A stretch of DNA of 64,000 bases from Luscinia megarhynchos (Eukaryota > Chordata > Aves > Passeriformes > Turdidae). Position 1 is the stretch's first letter; the number at the start of each line of letters is the position of its first letter. Below the pieces are notes generated by a model. It was not told the DNA's origin. It did not search any database and saw only the letters and a program-made list of their open reading frames with translations. Location of the stretch: NCBI GenBank assembly GCA_034336665.1, contig CM067566.1:31154330-31218329 (forward strand). The letters are read 5' to 3'. A program made the position numbers and the translations under genes. Positions 12,014-25,200 of this stretch are shown in pieces.

Positions 12014-15000
12014 GTAAGTTAGGGCATTGTCAGAAGGTGTTCTTGCTAAGTACAGTACTCCAGTTCCAGAATATAACAAAGGATGAAATAGCAGCTATAG
12101 AATAAAATTACTGCCAGGGCTTTATTCAAGGGCCAGTCAGGTGATGAGGGGTGATCTTCACCAGGAGTCTGGGCATCATGCATGGTGCTGTCATTTCTTC
12201 AGTGTGCTAAAGAAGTGTTTACTCTTATTCATAATGCAACCATGAGCATTTAGGATTTGTATTCTCATTAGTGGTATTGTCCTGCTTGTTGTGTTTCAGA
12301 ACAGTCTGTGCTCTAGGAGCTGTCTTCAATAGTTAGTCTCTGAGTAGGAAAGGCCATTTATTGTATCCAGCACCAAAGGGAAAGGATCAAAAAGATTATG
12401 TAATTCAGAATTCAAGGGAGGGCAAAACTGTACAAGAGTGTAGCAGTCAACACACATTTCCCCAGAGCTTAGAAATGCTTTATACCCCCATTTTTTTCAA
12501 TCTCCATTTTGGTAGACCAAGACAGTGTTTACAGATTAAAGAGGCATTTCAGATATTTCATGGTTTTCTATCCAAATTCTCTGCATAAAGCCAGGTCCCA
12601 TTTGTTAGAGTCCAGTCTGGGAAGAATTAGTAATGAATAACTCAGGAAAGAAGTGCTTATTCTTTTGATAAAACCATGCAAGAAACCTGCACAAAGCTCT
12701 ATTGACTTTAGCATATCTGTAGGTACTAATTCAAGCAAAAATCTTTTTCTTTAGTGTTTGCATTAATTAGTACTACATGTTAATGTAATATTATGCTATT
12801 ATAAATCTATATGTGTGTGGCTATGTGTATATTATATATTAAAAGGGTAATATTTTTTCTTTCATCTGTGCCTACAAGCTCCCCTCTCTTGGTTACACTT
12901 AAGCAATAAAAGAGAATTTGAGCATTTTTATCAGCTTGGACATTGTAAACATATTTATATGTAGAAATTTATCATATTAAACAGTTTCATGTAATCAGTA
13001 GTTTGAATAAAATATTATGAGCAAAGTCCATACGAAGTGTTTAAAATTAAGACACGACTACAGCTTTTTGAAAAATCTGTAGGTAGTGGCAATCCAAAAT
13101 GTAATTCAGTAGATACACAGACTGCAGAGGAAGATGAGATTGCTTGATGGTTACTGATTTTGGCTTCCCTGTTGCCAAGGGCAGGTTGTCAAGAGGAGAT
13201 GCTAAAGGTTAGAGTTGAGCTGCCTCACAGAGGCCATGAGGCTTGAATTTTAGAGAAGTGCAGATATTTTTAGCAAGACACCCAAACATGGAGCTGTTTA
13301 GCTCTGATCTCTGAGGTTTTGTGAGTTGTTGCCCTCTGCTAAGCCAAATGCCTCAGTCACAGAAACTGAGGCCTGTTGCACTTCCCTTTGTCAAGCTTGG
13401 GAACAACTGCTCAGCACTGAATTTGGCTATTTAACCTCCCCTTTTAATCTCCTGCATGATGCAGCAGGCAGTGGAAATCTCTGTTCTCCAGGCCAAGGGA
13501 TGCCAAACACGTTAGTTATGCTTTGCCCACTGCTGAAAGCTATAGCTCATCAATCTTTTCCTGCCTTTGGGAGATTCTTTTTTTAATTGCCTATAAAGCC
13601 AGAGTATTTAAAATCTCACATAAGAAGCTTAGGTCCACATATACCACATGTTTCATAGCTGAGAGGCGAGATATGGTTTGCATTAGCTGTTGAGCTAAAA
13701 ATATAGTCCATACAGGATAAAAGGCTTCAAACTGTAAATTAGTTGAACTGAGTGAGAATCAGAATTTGAGTAGCATCCTTTTTCCTTCAGTGGCTTGCAG
13801 TATAATGCAATATTCATCAGAATATTTCCATCTTTCTGTTCATTCTCAAATAATGCAACCTTTTCTGCTCTGAAAATATTTTTTCCTCAGTGAAAACAAA
13901 CAATAAAGCCATGTAGAACTACTTCTCTTAAAATGTAGGGCATTTTATAAATAGAGGTGTCTGTGTCCCTGAAATGCACTTGCAAGCATTCTGTAAACAA
14001 AAGCTACCCCATATATTTTTTTTTTTAAGGCACATGACACATGCATTATGATGTCAGGTCACATCAAACCAAGTTACACCAGAAATACCAATAGAACTGA
14101 TAAAATTTAATCAGTGTGTGCTCTTTCTTATCATAAATACAGCCAATAGCTGGTAATATTTCACCTTCCCTTTCCTCCAACCTTTGACTTACTCGTGGGT
14201 CATTTTACACAGAATTAAATAAAAATATGTGTGAGCTACAGTTTTCCAATCACAATGGAGGTAGGTAGGTAGGTACTACAAGTAACTAGCTAAGTATCCC
14301 CCCAAAATGTATAGGTAGTTAGTAATATGGCATTGTAAATGACTGAAAAAATATAGTACCATGGGTTACTTTTTATTCTTTGCATAGCATGATTAAATTG
14401 AAAGCAAATTTGTAATTATAGAGAAAATTGATACATTTTCATTCCAAATTAAACTGCCAAATTATTCCTCTTGTTTATCTATTCAAAATAGAGAAACAAT
14501 ATGCTGCTTACAAAGATATTCAGAAGCAATTCTACTACAAATCAGGATAATGATCATCACACTGTCTTTTAAAATAATTCCTCATTTTTTGCCTCAGAAG
14601 ATTTTATAACTTTTTCAATACGGCCTCATCATCATATTATGTGATGACAAAAATATCTGCAACTCGCCTATATTAGTAGAGTGCACAAAACATGTATAGT
14701 TATTTGCAATGGCTTGCATGTTTTTTGACATGCCAGGGTAGTTTTTAAACTGGTCTACCAGGTTAAAAGCAAAACAGGAGTGATCACAGGCTGGACATCT
14801 CTAGTATTTTTCCTGCTCTACTGAGCATACCTGCTGTAAACAAGTTAAGATGATACAGTAAAACACTGGGACTCCAGGCTAGATGTTCCACAGCTGAGAT
14901 CTGGAAAGATTAGCTGCTCTGAACATCATTTGGCTTTGCAGGTTTCTGTTGTACAGAGCTGTAAAGCACAAGGTGATGGGAGTAAATCAGCTCAGCTGCT

Positions 15001-15016
15001 TGCATTTGTTGTTCAG
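12014..15016 (+). other. SORBS2: Intron, 3.0 kb
   Basis: AT-rich intron. It contains a short GTAG microsatellite near 14258-14275. The open frame at 13326-13586 has no splice signals. Nothing else was recognised. Confidence 0.7.
14258..14275. repeat. GTAG tetranucleotide repeat
   Basis: About four tandem GTAG/GGTA units, a short simple repeat inside an intron. Confidence 0.7.
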
Positions 15017-15131
15017 GAACGACTGGGATCCTCCTGACAGGAAGGTAGACACTCGCAAGTTCCGTTCTGAACCAAGAAGTATTTTTGAGTATGAGCCGGG
15101 AAAGTCATCGATCCTTGAACACGAGAGACCG
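15017..15131 (+). CDS. SORBS2: SORBS2 exon, SoHo core ([16 protein letters not shown])
   Basis: This 115-nt exon enters in phase 2 and leaves in phase 0, with acceptor TTGTTCAG and donor CCGGTAAGA. It encodes [19 protein letters not shown] and [19 protein letters not shown]. The [15 protein letters not shown] string is the most conserved part of the SoHo domain. The phase-0 end allows joining to either the alternative exon at 22151 or the exon at 28006. Confidence 0.97.
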
Positions 15132-15504
15132 GTAAGATACAAATGAAATGGGGAAGAGATTTGGTAAGAGGTTATCTTTTGATTATTAATAATAACTGAA
15201 GACCCTTTTCCAAATATAATTTTGCAGCAATTTGTCCTTTATCTGATGTCTGTGTTGAAAAATTTGGTTTGGTTTATTTGCTCAACTTATATCTTCCGGT
15301 GTTTCCAAGAAATCACCACCATGCAAACCTCATGGATGATAGGCAGAACAGATGGAAACTGCTTTTTCTAATTGGCGTGCATCTAAGCACTTATTTTCAG
15401 TAGTATTAACAGCACGTACGATATCTGATTAATTAATGCATAAAAATAAAATATTTGCATTTTCAGGATGTGCTGAATTGTATCTCTAAGGAGATTTTGG
15501 TCAA

Positions 15505-15646
15505 ATACTGGCCAAGGTTGCCCAGGCAGGACTTGCCTGAACACAACCCTGAGCAACCTGATATGATCAGACCTACCTTGAGCAGGAGGTTGGGCTAGGT
15601 GGCCTCTGAGGGTTCTTTCCAGCCTCAAATCCTCTGTGATTTGAGT
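15505..15646 (+). mobile_element. CR1 LINE 3' end, diverged
   Basis: CR1 phrases occur in order: GGTTGCCCAGGCAGG, GAGCAACCTGATATG, TTGAGCAGGAGGTTGG, GGTGGCCTCTGAGG, then CTTTCCAGCCTCAAA and CTGTGATT. This is the same orientation as the gene, truncated, with no coding capacity. Confidence 0.85.
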
Positions 15647-18600
15647 GAGTGTACATTATGAATGTAGTATGTAATTAGAAGTCTTTATTCCTGCTTCCTG
15701 AATAATGATAGCAATTGTGGAATAAAGCTATGCTTAATGCTTGCAGAATGACAATTAACAGAAGTTTTCATTTGCTGAAAGATACATTCACCCAGCCCTT
15801 CTAATTTAGCTTTGTGCTATCTTAACACTTTCTTATTTTAGGAAAGCTGTTATGTATCAATGGCAGTATTTTTTTCTCTTGGTCTTTTACTTTGAGGTTG
15901 AAATGTTTGAGGGACATTAAGAAGAGGTTTAAGAGACGGACCTTAAAGAAAAGGTTTATGAAATCAGAATTGGATTGTTATTTGCTTCTGTATTACATGC
16001 TTGTTCACAGAATTTATTTTGCCAATTTAAAGCAAATTAAGGAAATAACTGAATGTCTCGATATGCAGTATATCAACAGGGTGAAACACTTGAACCAGGC
16101 AACTTTTCCTTTGTGTTTGTGGTCTTGCAGAAATCTAATTTTTGTTAGCTAGAAAACACAAAGCTCTTTTTCTGTGAAACTGAGTTCTTGCAGAACTGAT
16201 GTGTTTTTCAAAGAGGAAATTGGCATTTCTGTAGGAACTGGTAATGAACCAATATAATTAGTATCTGAATGCAGATTAACTTAACAAATAATTTTATTTA
16301 AAAGGCAATTTCATTTGTCCTGAGCACTTTTTGCGTGCCATGGCTGCTTTATAAACACTGGCGTCATTTTCCAGCCTTCCCAATGCCAAAGAGTAATAGC
16401 AGATTCAAATTAAAAATAAGAAAATTATTGATTTCAGTGTATTCCAAGAATGGCCTCACTTTTCTAATAAATTACATTTTCTGCTAATGTAATGTGAACA
16501 AAAATAATTCATATAACAATTGCAGTGCTGATGAATATTGTCAGAGCTACATTTTTTTCAATTCTAGCAAACTAATGAAATTACAAAAAAGTGAAGCTTG
16601 CTAACTGTTCCTGAATCCTTTTTTTCACTTGCTTGTGCATTTTACTTTTGCTAATCTAAAATAAGAGATGGAGTTTTGAGTTTTGTTTGGACCTTAAAAT
16701 ATTTTCATGCAGAAAAGCTTTAGTCATGTAACATCTGAAGTTTAGACTAAAAGTTTAGGCTTAGCTGACGTACATACAAAGAACCATCTCACTGTATAAG
16801 AAATTTTTAAAGCTGAGAATAGTACATTCATGTACAGAATTGAGAGATTTTTTGTTTATGTATGATTCAGAGCTGTAAAGAATTGGAAATTAATATGATG
16901 AAAGTTGTGCTGACACTAATGTAACAGTTTAAAAATACAGGGAGCTATCACAGTTTCATCAGTCTGGAATTTCTACTGTTGATAAAGATGCTATTTAGCT
17001 TATGTAATTAATACTTTCTTTGGACCATGTTACTATGAGAAAATTAATTGGTTTCACTGAAGTAGTTGCTTTCCTTGTATTCATTGAATGGGATATAGAA
17101 AGTAAAACTAACTTCTTAAAGGATGATCAGCAAAGCAGGTCAAAAGCTCTTTTCATTCTGCATCATTGCATTGTAACATCTGAAAATAATGCATTGGTCC
17201 CAAATTCAGATGAAAACTCCAAATTCTCAAATGTGTCAGTACTGCGTGAATTAAATCTTCTAGTTTGATAGTCTCAAAAGATTTGATTTCTAATGTCTGA
17301 AAAATTGTTTTGATGATACTGAAGGAAAAAATAATAAAAATGTGGAATATAAAATAAATGCAGTAAATTAACATTGCAAAAGATGGACATTTATAGTGTC
17401 TGAACTAGAAAGTCATACTTTATTAGTTTTGTCAAAGCCAAAAAGTCAAAAGGAGTTTTTCTAACACTCCAAATCCCCAATTTTTTAAAATTAAATAATT
17501 TCCATGATTACAAGATTGCAATTTTGATGGCAAAGTAATTGTTAAAAATACAAAATATTTACAGCTACCTTGTATCATAATGAGCAGGACAAGACAGACT
17601 TGACAGATCAGCATTCCCTTTATTGGTGTAGACTGTCGATTGGAATCAGTTGTGATTCAACTGTAGATGAGAACATAGGAAGAATAAAAGAAATTGAGAT
17701 TCAGTGTAAAGCTAACATTTAGGGGGAAATACTATTCAGCAGATGGTCACTGATCAAAAGAAGATCTGCATTAATTAAAACAATGTGAGAAATAATAAAC
17801 TAAAACATTGACCTAGTAACAAACATTAAATGGATAGATTGGTTAGGGATGACTGATTATCTTTGTTATAGATGCAGAAGGATGAGTATAGTTTCAAACT
17901 GCTATTGTGTAGTAGCCTCTTCCAGGAAACATGAAATAATGTGTTTTCTTCCATAATTTGAATTTGTAAAAGTATAAAACATCAGCAAAAAGGAGACGCT
18001 TGGGATTAGTATTTTGAGGTTACAGTAAAAGTGTGTGATACTAAGGTATTAAATAGTCTCACATGGTGATATAGCTCCTGTTTTCCTATTTCAAGAAGCC
18101 AGGCTTTAAGGTGGTACATAAGTTGTTTTGATGTATTTTTCAGACATCTCCAGCATCTGCAAGTCAACTAAATATTCCTCTTTTTCTCCAATACCATTCA
18201 AACAATGGACTTGTTTCCTAAAATGAACGTTAACTTTCCATTAATAAGTAAATTGCAATGTAACAACTTAATCTTACTCGTGTAAATGAAATTAAATTTT
18301 ATTATTTACTAGTTTCTACCTTGTATATAAGAGAAGCAATTCCTCCATACATATACATATATCTATTTCTGCAGTAGAGTATGTAAGGAAAAACCTCAGT
18401 GTTACTGTAAAAAAAGACCTCATAAATTGGTACAAGCAATGCCTCTATTTTCATTAGCTGTTTTACTCTAAGCATAAAAGTATACATGTGCTAGTCAAAT
18501 AAAACTGTGAGGTTAAATTTTAGTTCTAGATTTTTTAATCTCTGATCAACACACAAATTTTCTACTGAGTTTATGTGCAAGAGGAATTCATTATTAGAAT

Positions 18601-18885
18601 AATTTTTTTTAATCACTGTTTTGTCAAATACCAGAAATAGATTTGGGCTTGTTCCACGATGTACATCTGTTGTTTTTCATTTGGTTTGGTTTTTAGTATA
18701 GTGAAAAATTTAAAATTTTCTTTAGAACATGCACATTTGGTTGCTTTTGACATCTCAATCTGGTTATCTGAATATTCTGCTTGGTATCCTTAATATGTCA
18801 TTAAAAATATTTTGTGTCATAAAGAAATAGACTAAGTCCATCTGGTAGTTACCACAGCTACTTAAAAGTAGCTCAAAAGCAAAAC

Positions 18886-18908
18886 AAAAAAAAAAAAAAA
18901 AAAAAAAA
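18886..18908. repeat. Poly(A) run, 23 bases
   Basis: An uninterrupted run of 23 A followed by A/G-rich sequence to about 18955. No retroposed gene body could be recognised in front of it. Confidence 0.8.
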
Positions 18909-20080
18909 GAACAACAAAGGAAAAATGGAAAAAGGAAAAGTGGAAAGTGAAAGAAAATTCTTCAGAGATAATAAAAATGCCAAAGTCAAATTTGCAACAG
19001 GCATCTCAGCCCACTATTCCAGACAGGTTCAGTTTGGTGTCTGAACTGATCTACATGGAAGAACCATTTAACTCAAGAGTTTAAATGCACAGCTTTTATT
19101 ATTACCTGTGGATGTCTTTTTATGCATCAAACCAAGAGCAGGCAAAACTACATGCAATACTACAGATGTATTTTTTTTCATTGTCCTTGTTCTGTACTTG
19201 AGTATGCTGGTGCAGTGTTGTGTTGATCATCTGGTGCAAAAGGAGTGGATTTACTTAGTGGTCTTTAATAGTAATTTTCAACAAATAATCAAAATATTAC
19301 TAAATTGCTAGATGAAGGATAGATTGTAGGAACATTAGTTGACTGGCAAGTCATAAAAAGGGATTTTCCTTTATTGCTTTTACTTTCTATTCCAGTAGTT
19401 TGGGAGACACTTTGTAAGACTAAGCCAAGTGCAGCTTTTAAGTCAAAATGATTCATTCATTTTAAGTCTCTTAAAAGGGGAGATAATGAAAAAGGTCAGC
19501 AAAACTGAATCCAAAAGCCCAGCAAAATCAATTGCCTGTGTATTGATCTTGGTAGAAGAGGGAAGGCAGTCCTCTCCAGAACTGCCAGGCAACAGGGAAT
19601 TTGCAGATTTGAGTGCTCAGTTTCTTTTTGTTTGCTGCCCTCTGCGGTTGAAGCTGTAAATTAAAGTGGACTTTGCTGCATGGAGCTAGCTTTGCATACT
19701 TTTTAACAGTCCAGTTTTATTTGCATCTGCTGCAGGAGAAGAAATGAAAACCTAGAAACTAGATAAAATACATTATTTCTAGCTTTTTCTTTACCAGCAG
19801 AAACACAAGGGTTTTTATGCTTGCAGCTAATTGCAAGAGTATTGGAAGTTGAAAAGGGAGGCAATTCCCATTCTCATTTTTGTCTCTTTGGCTGGCTTGG
19901 GGGAGCCCAGTTGATCTGTTGGTGTGTTCTGCCTCCCTGCAAGGAGGGACATGGTTCCATCACTGTGTAGGTGTGGGGCTGCTGCTCTCCAGGGCACCTT
20001 GAGGCTCGCAGGGTAATGTCAGTAGGCCAGGACTTCTAGGGCCAAAAGCTCCACAATTCTGACCCAATACACATTTTAAA

Positions 20081-20100
20081 TTATTTATTTATTTATTTTA
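20081..20100. repeat. TTTA simple repeat
   Basis: About five tandem ATTT units. Confidence 0.75.
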
Positions 20101-22150
20101 TGTAAATACACCCCTTTGTTGATACCAAAATTTATGTGAAAATTAAATTTTTGGTAGAATATAAAGGTAAAAACATGCAATATTTCAACATATGGTAACT
20201 TAGTTTGGAGAAATTATGTAAAAAAACTGTTTAGCAATATCTTCTCAGATTATCCAGATGCAAATTCTGGAATTTTTTTTAAGGTAAGCAACAAAAAACT
20301 CTAAATATGGCAAGCATTCTCTGTAATGGGAACCAAGTTGATATACAGCAAAGTTATCTTCTGCATTTTGCATTTGTCATTTTTTCCCTCATGCCCTCCT
20401 ACCTCTGTAGAAGAGAATCCTGTGTTTTTTTCTTAAATTAGTCATAGTCTCTATTAAATGTATAAATTTTTAGTTGTCAGTTCATGAAACTATTTTCAGT
20501 CATGTTTTTCTACGAAAGTCTTGGGTGTCTGTAGTTGAGTTCAAGCACTTGTCATCAGTACTGCTGAGATACAGCTGTGGATGGTGGAAATGTAAGGGCA
20601 GAACTCCAGAGGAGCTTCATTTCCTAACCCTTCTGTGGAGCACAGCAAGTTTTTCATCAGTGACATTCACTTCCCTCTGCATTCACAGGAATATTACTTT
20701 CCTTCCTTGAAAGGGCATTGTGAAGAGAAGTGTATAAAACAGCAGCTGGGGTCCAGATACTGCATGAACAGCTCATAGATATGTGAGCACCAAGGTGGTT
20801 CTCAAGGGTTGTTGACCTTTCAATAGAGCAGAGTTGGCAGGCTACCCCAGTAACATCAAAAGCACCAAGAAAAGTGCTGTGAGATGTTTAATTATTTGAA
20901 ATGGTCAAGAGCACAATGTTATTTCTTACTGTATGTGATTGCTCCAGGTTACTGGTGACAGTTTGACTCCAGAGGAAAAAGTGTTAACTTGATCACTAGT
21001 GTCATTCTTTATGCAGGACTCTGTCTTCTTTGATGATTGCAAAGATCTTTCTAGGGCACACCATAATTAGTTCTGATAATTACACTTATGGAGAAGCAAA
21101 TTTTAAATTCAGAAATGTCTTTAACAAGAGAAGATTTCTCTGTTTCAGAGATCTTTAAGCCAACAGTTCACTATAATTCTGTGCTGCATGAAGGCCTACA
21201 TCAGATGCTACAAAGAAACTGAAGCTATTTAGAAAGTAATTAATGCAGCCAAGTTTACAGTTGATTAGATATCCTATTGAGAGCTGTCCTGTTTTGCACT
21301 GTCATGTTTTTATGCTGCTTGAATAAATCTGTCAATTATTCTTCTGTTCACTGAAGAATTTCCTTAATGCTATCTTCAATTGCTACTTTATCCCTTGGCT
21401 GTGAGAATTTTCAGATGAAAACAATGTATTATTTCACTGTCAAAAAAAATGCTTCATTACGTCAACAAGGCTATGTGAGAGAAAGCATTTCACAGTACTG
21501 CTGAAACAAATATTATGGAATGCATAATTAATTTTTCCCTCTGTTTTGACCATAGGATTTAAAATATACCAGTTCCTTTTCATATGCTGAAGTGGCTTTT
21601 TTTAACATAGTGATGCTTGCATGATGCATATTCCTTATCTCTGCTCAGTGCTTGCTTCAAGACATCAAGATTCAGAATTAACATGCTTTGTGAGAAGACA
21701 AGAAATGGCTGAAAGCAATACAGATAAAGTTGTGTCTTTATTGCTGATCAGATGGGCAATTTCTTGCCTATGCTGGAGAAGACAGTCATTTAAACCATCT
21801 TTCTAACAAGGAATCCTTAGCAGCATTAAATGAAATTAACTAGTGCAGTGATGTTAAAGAAAAGGTCAAAGAGCCCTCTAGCTTTAAAAGTATAATTTTA
21901 AAATGTTTAACATCTTCCAGTCCTCGGAAGAACATCAACAAAAAGAAAAGTATTAAAGCTACCAGTGAATGACAGCTCTTGAACACAAATATTTTCTATC
22001 TTAAATACCATCTTCATTCTTTGATTTTATTCCATTTCTTTCCCCGTATTTGTTTTATGTCTGTGTGTTTGTTGTTAAAGTGACATAGCATTTCTAGCAC
22101 TTTGCTCAGTGTGTGCCTTTTCCTTCCCTTTTCCTTCACAACTGCTCCAG

Positions 22151-22234
22151 ACTGATCGCATAAACCCAGATGACATAGATTTAGAAAACGAACCCTGGTA
22201 TAAATTCTTTTCAGAGCTGGAGTTTGGACGTCCG
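22151..22234 (+). CDS. SORBS2: SORBS2 alternative exon (TDRINPDDIDLENEPWYKFF)
   Basis: This 84-nt exon is phase 0-0 (28 codons), with acceptor ACTGCTCCAG and donor CCGGTAAGT. It encodes TDRINPDDIDLENEPWYKFF, then SELEFGRP, the acidic C-terminal extension of the SoHo region. The same exon type exists in SORBS1, and in the family it is alternatively spliced. Its symmetric phase lets it be included or skipped freely. Confidence 0.95.
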
Positions 22235-25200
22235 GTAAGTGAGGACAGAATATTGATATTTACACTTTAGGAAAAAATATTTTTAGAATGAGGAATTTAA
22301 ATTACCAAATTCAACAAGTATATGCCACTAAAATTAATGTAAGTTGGTTTTTTTGAGGAAGGACAGTAAAGTCCCATGAATATAAATATTTTTTTCAAAT
22401 AAACTCAACTTGCTAGAGTAGTTATAGTAATAGCTTTATAAGGAGCATTTATTAAACACATAGTAGTGTATAAGTATTTAATAACAAGGCAAATTCCATG
22501 ATAAACAGGGGATGTTTTGCTAGATTCCCTAAATTTTTTGCATTTGGCTGGATTATTTTTGAACAATCTTTTAGGACAGAAAAAATGACAGTTTGCATTA
22601 AGGATGCAGTTACAGATCATATATTTTACTTAAAGGACTATATCTAAATTTAAATATATTGAAGCCATAAACAAATTTCTTATACCAGGAAATACTAAGA
22701 TTTTTTTTCTATTTTTTCATTTCTTATATGCATACATGCAGAATACATATTTTGTACCTGAACACAGAGATATGGGTTTGCTCTGTTTCCAAGCTGGGCA
22801 CATGTTTGAATGGACAGACTTCAGTTCTGCTCCAGTTTTCACAAATAGCCATTACCCAAAAAAAAAGGGCTCTGGCAAACAGCTGCTGGTTTAGACCTGC
22901 TGCAAGCACGTTTAAAATTATAAACCTGATGAGTTCCATCTGGCCAAAACACCTAAAAATCAGAAATATCTTAATTTTTACCTTTGATTTCTTAAGCACT
23001 TGCAGTTCTTCTGCAAATGTCATAGGCTTAATTGTATCTAAGCATCTGAGGCTGTTTCTGTATTTTTTTACAATGGTAAAACAGTAACATTGTCCTTGAG
23101 GCAAGACTGAGAACTAGGTTTCACTTCCTCCCTGCACAAGGCCTTAACAACTAGGTTGGAGATGCACCTGCTCTTGCTTTTGCACACTCCCTCTCTGGCT
23201 CCACAGAGCTCAAATTCTTTCCTGCACACTCTAACATCTTTAGGAAAAAGGATATAAAATGTCTTCATCCCAGAATAGTGTCTAAGAGGATAGTTGGAAT
23301 ATGCAGACAGGTGGAAAATTAAAAGTTAAAATCTCCTTAGAAAAAGGAGGGAAGTAAACCCAAGCATTCTCTCAGTCTTTTCTAAGTATTCTCATAGCTC
23401 CCCAGGATCCTCCTCAAGATTTTTTGAGTATAAAAGCAGAAGCCACAGGCTGCAGGCAAGAAATCCGAAGTAGACATGATCTTGAGAGTATCAGGATTTA
23501 AAATATCCCCATTCTTTTCTTTCCCTGTCAGCCAACAATTCTCTGGAGGCCTGTCAGAATTTTAATTAGTGACATGCCAGGCTACATGAGGAGCCTGAGC
23601 ACTTGACACAGGGCCTTGGAGGACACCCTGGAACCAGGCATCTTAGTCCCTTTCTGTAGCTAGCCATATGCCAAAATCAGAACTCCCTGCTACTTCAAAG
23701 AGAGCAGAAGAGAAAGCAAATTATAGACACTCTCTTAAAACCTTAATGTTTTAATCATAGCATTTTTGAAAATTACATATTGAATACTCTCTGAGGTTTT
23801 TTTAAGAAAAGGTAAATATATCTGGATTAAATTTCCTGTGCAGAGGTCTATAATGTTATCCCATTGTCATGGATTACATTTGATCTCCATTATCCTGCCA
23901 TTCAAGTCATATTGTTATTCCTCCCTCTAGGTGAGCAGAAACAGTACAGATAAACTCTTCTGGTGAACCATATCTCAACAGTATTTTACTGATAACAATA
24001 ACTTTTAAGATAAAATATATTGAAATTTCTCCAAGAGAGCATAATTGTGATACTTTACACTTTTCTCTCTCAGTATTAAAAACTGCTGGTATTTATTCAG
24101 CCATTCCAGTTGTAAATTTTACCACCAAAAGTTACTAACATTTTATTAAGATATTTTAAAAATAACACGTTTATCCTTCCATTCTACCCGTGTGTGTCAC
24201 TCTTTGTATCTGACGCTGTCAACACTTAATTTCTAACTGTGTCACCTTTTCCACATGTTTCATTCCTTGCTGCCATTGATTCTCCTCCATTTCATCTCTA
24301 CACTTCTGCTTTTATGATGCAGCCACCTAGAAAAGCTTTTGGACTATGTTCAAGACAGTTCTTCTGGTGTTTCCAATGAGGTAAATGAATGGTTCTTTTT
24401 CAGATGATTCTCTTGGGAAGAAGGGTTGGAATGCTCACCATTTATGCCTTAAGTTTGTTAAAATTTAGTGGTTTCCTTCTGATAGCTATGAGACATTTCT
24501 AATTCACAATCACTGTATCTTTGTCTTCATATCTTTCCAGATCACTAGTGCATTTGGATGTTGATCTTATTATCCTAGGAACTGTGAGTCCTTATCCCCA
24601 AAACTTCTCAGAGATTAACACCCAGAATTACACAGCACTCCATAAGTCTCTAACTCTTTGACAAATTCCCACTTTTCAGAGTTGGGCAAGTGCATTGCAC
24701 AATTAATCCATCAGCACAGTATATTTTTTTATTAAAATATCTGACTGCAGATTCTGTGTGTCAAGTGAAAGCCTTTGTGGCTAAGCTGTCATTTCTCCAA
24801 TTCAGTATTTATGACTAAGGTTGCTCATCAGGTAAAACAGCAATTAATAGTACTGTTGTAATTTATAACTCAGGATTGACAGTTGCTGTCAGTACTCCAA
24901 ATAAAATTCATCAAGATCAGGTAGTGGGCTGACATTGCCCTACTCTGAGTGGGAGAGATTCAGGCTTTCATTCCTTCTCCACTCCCTCCCCATTTTTACA
25001 GTGTTAGGGCAAAAGTCAGTGAATCCTCTGCTGACAACTGTGCTTCATATAGTGGCTTTACTTCATTCATATTCATGATTCACTCTCATCTTCTGTAGGT
25101 TCTCCAAAAGTTAAACTCAATTTGTGGTCTTAAATTGGTAATTGTTTGGAGTTTACTCTGGTTTGCTTTTACACTCTCTATATATCTAGAAAAATTTCAT

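Larger units (their letters stand above)
15132..22150 (+). other. SORBS2: Intron, 7.0 kb, largest in window
   Basis: AT-rich intron with one CR1 3' end (15505-15646), a 23-base A run at 18886-18908 and a TTTA repeat at 20081-20100. A GC-richer patch around 19890-20040 was not identified. No exon with matching splice sites and phase was found. Confidence 0.65.

Noticed and set aside
15892..16152. 86-codon + strand frame with basic composition (LRDIKKRFKRRTLKKRF).
   Set aside because: No splice acceptor or donor in phase, low-complexity A/G-rich DNA, and no family resemblance.
22724..23104. Overlapping open frames of 119 to 126 codons on both strands.
   Set aside because: Intronic, with no splice sites in a usable phase, no homology recognised and AT-rich chance composition.
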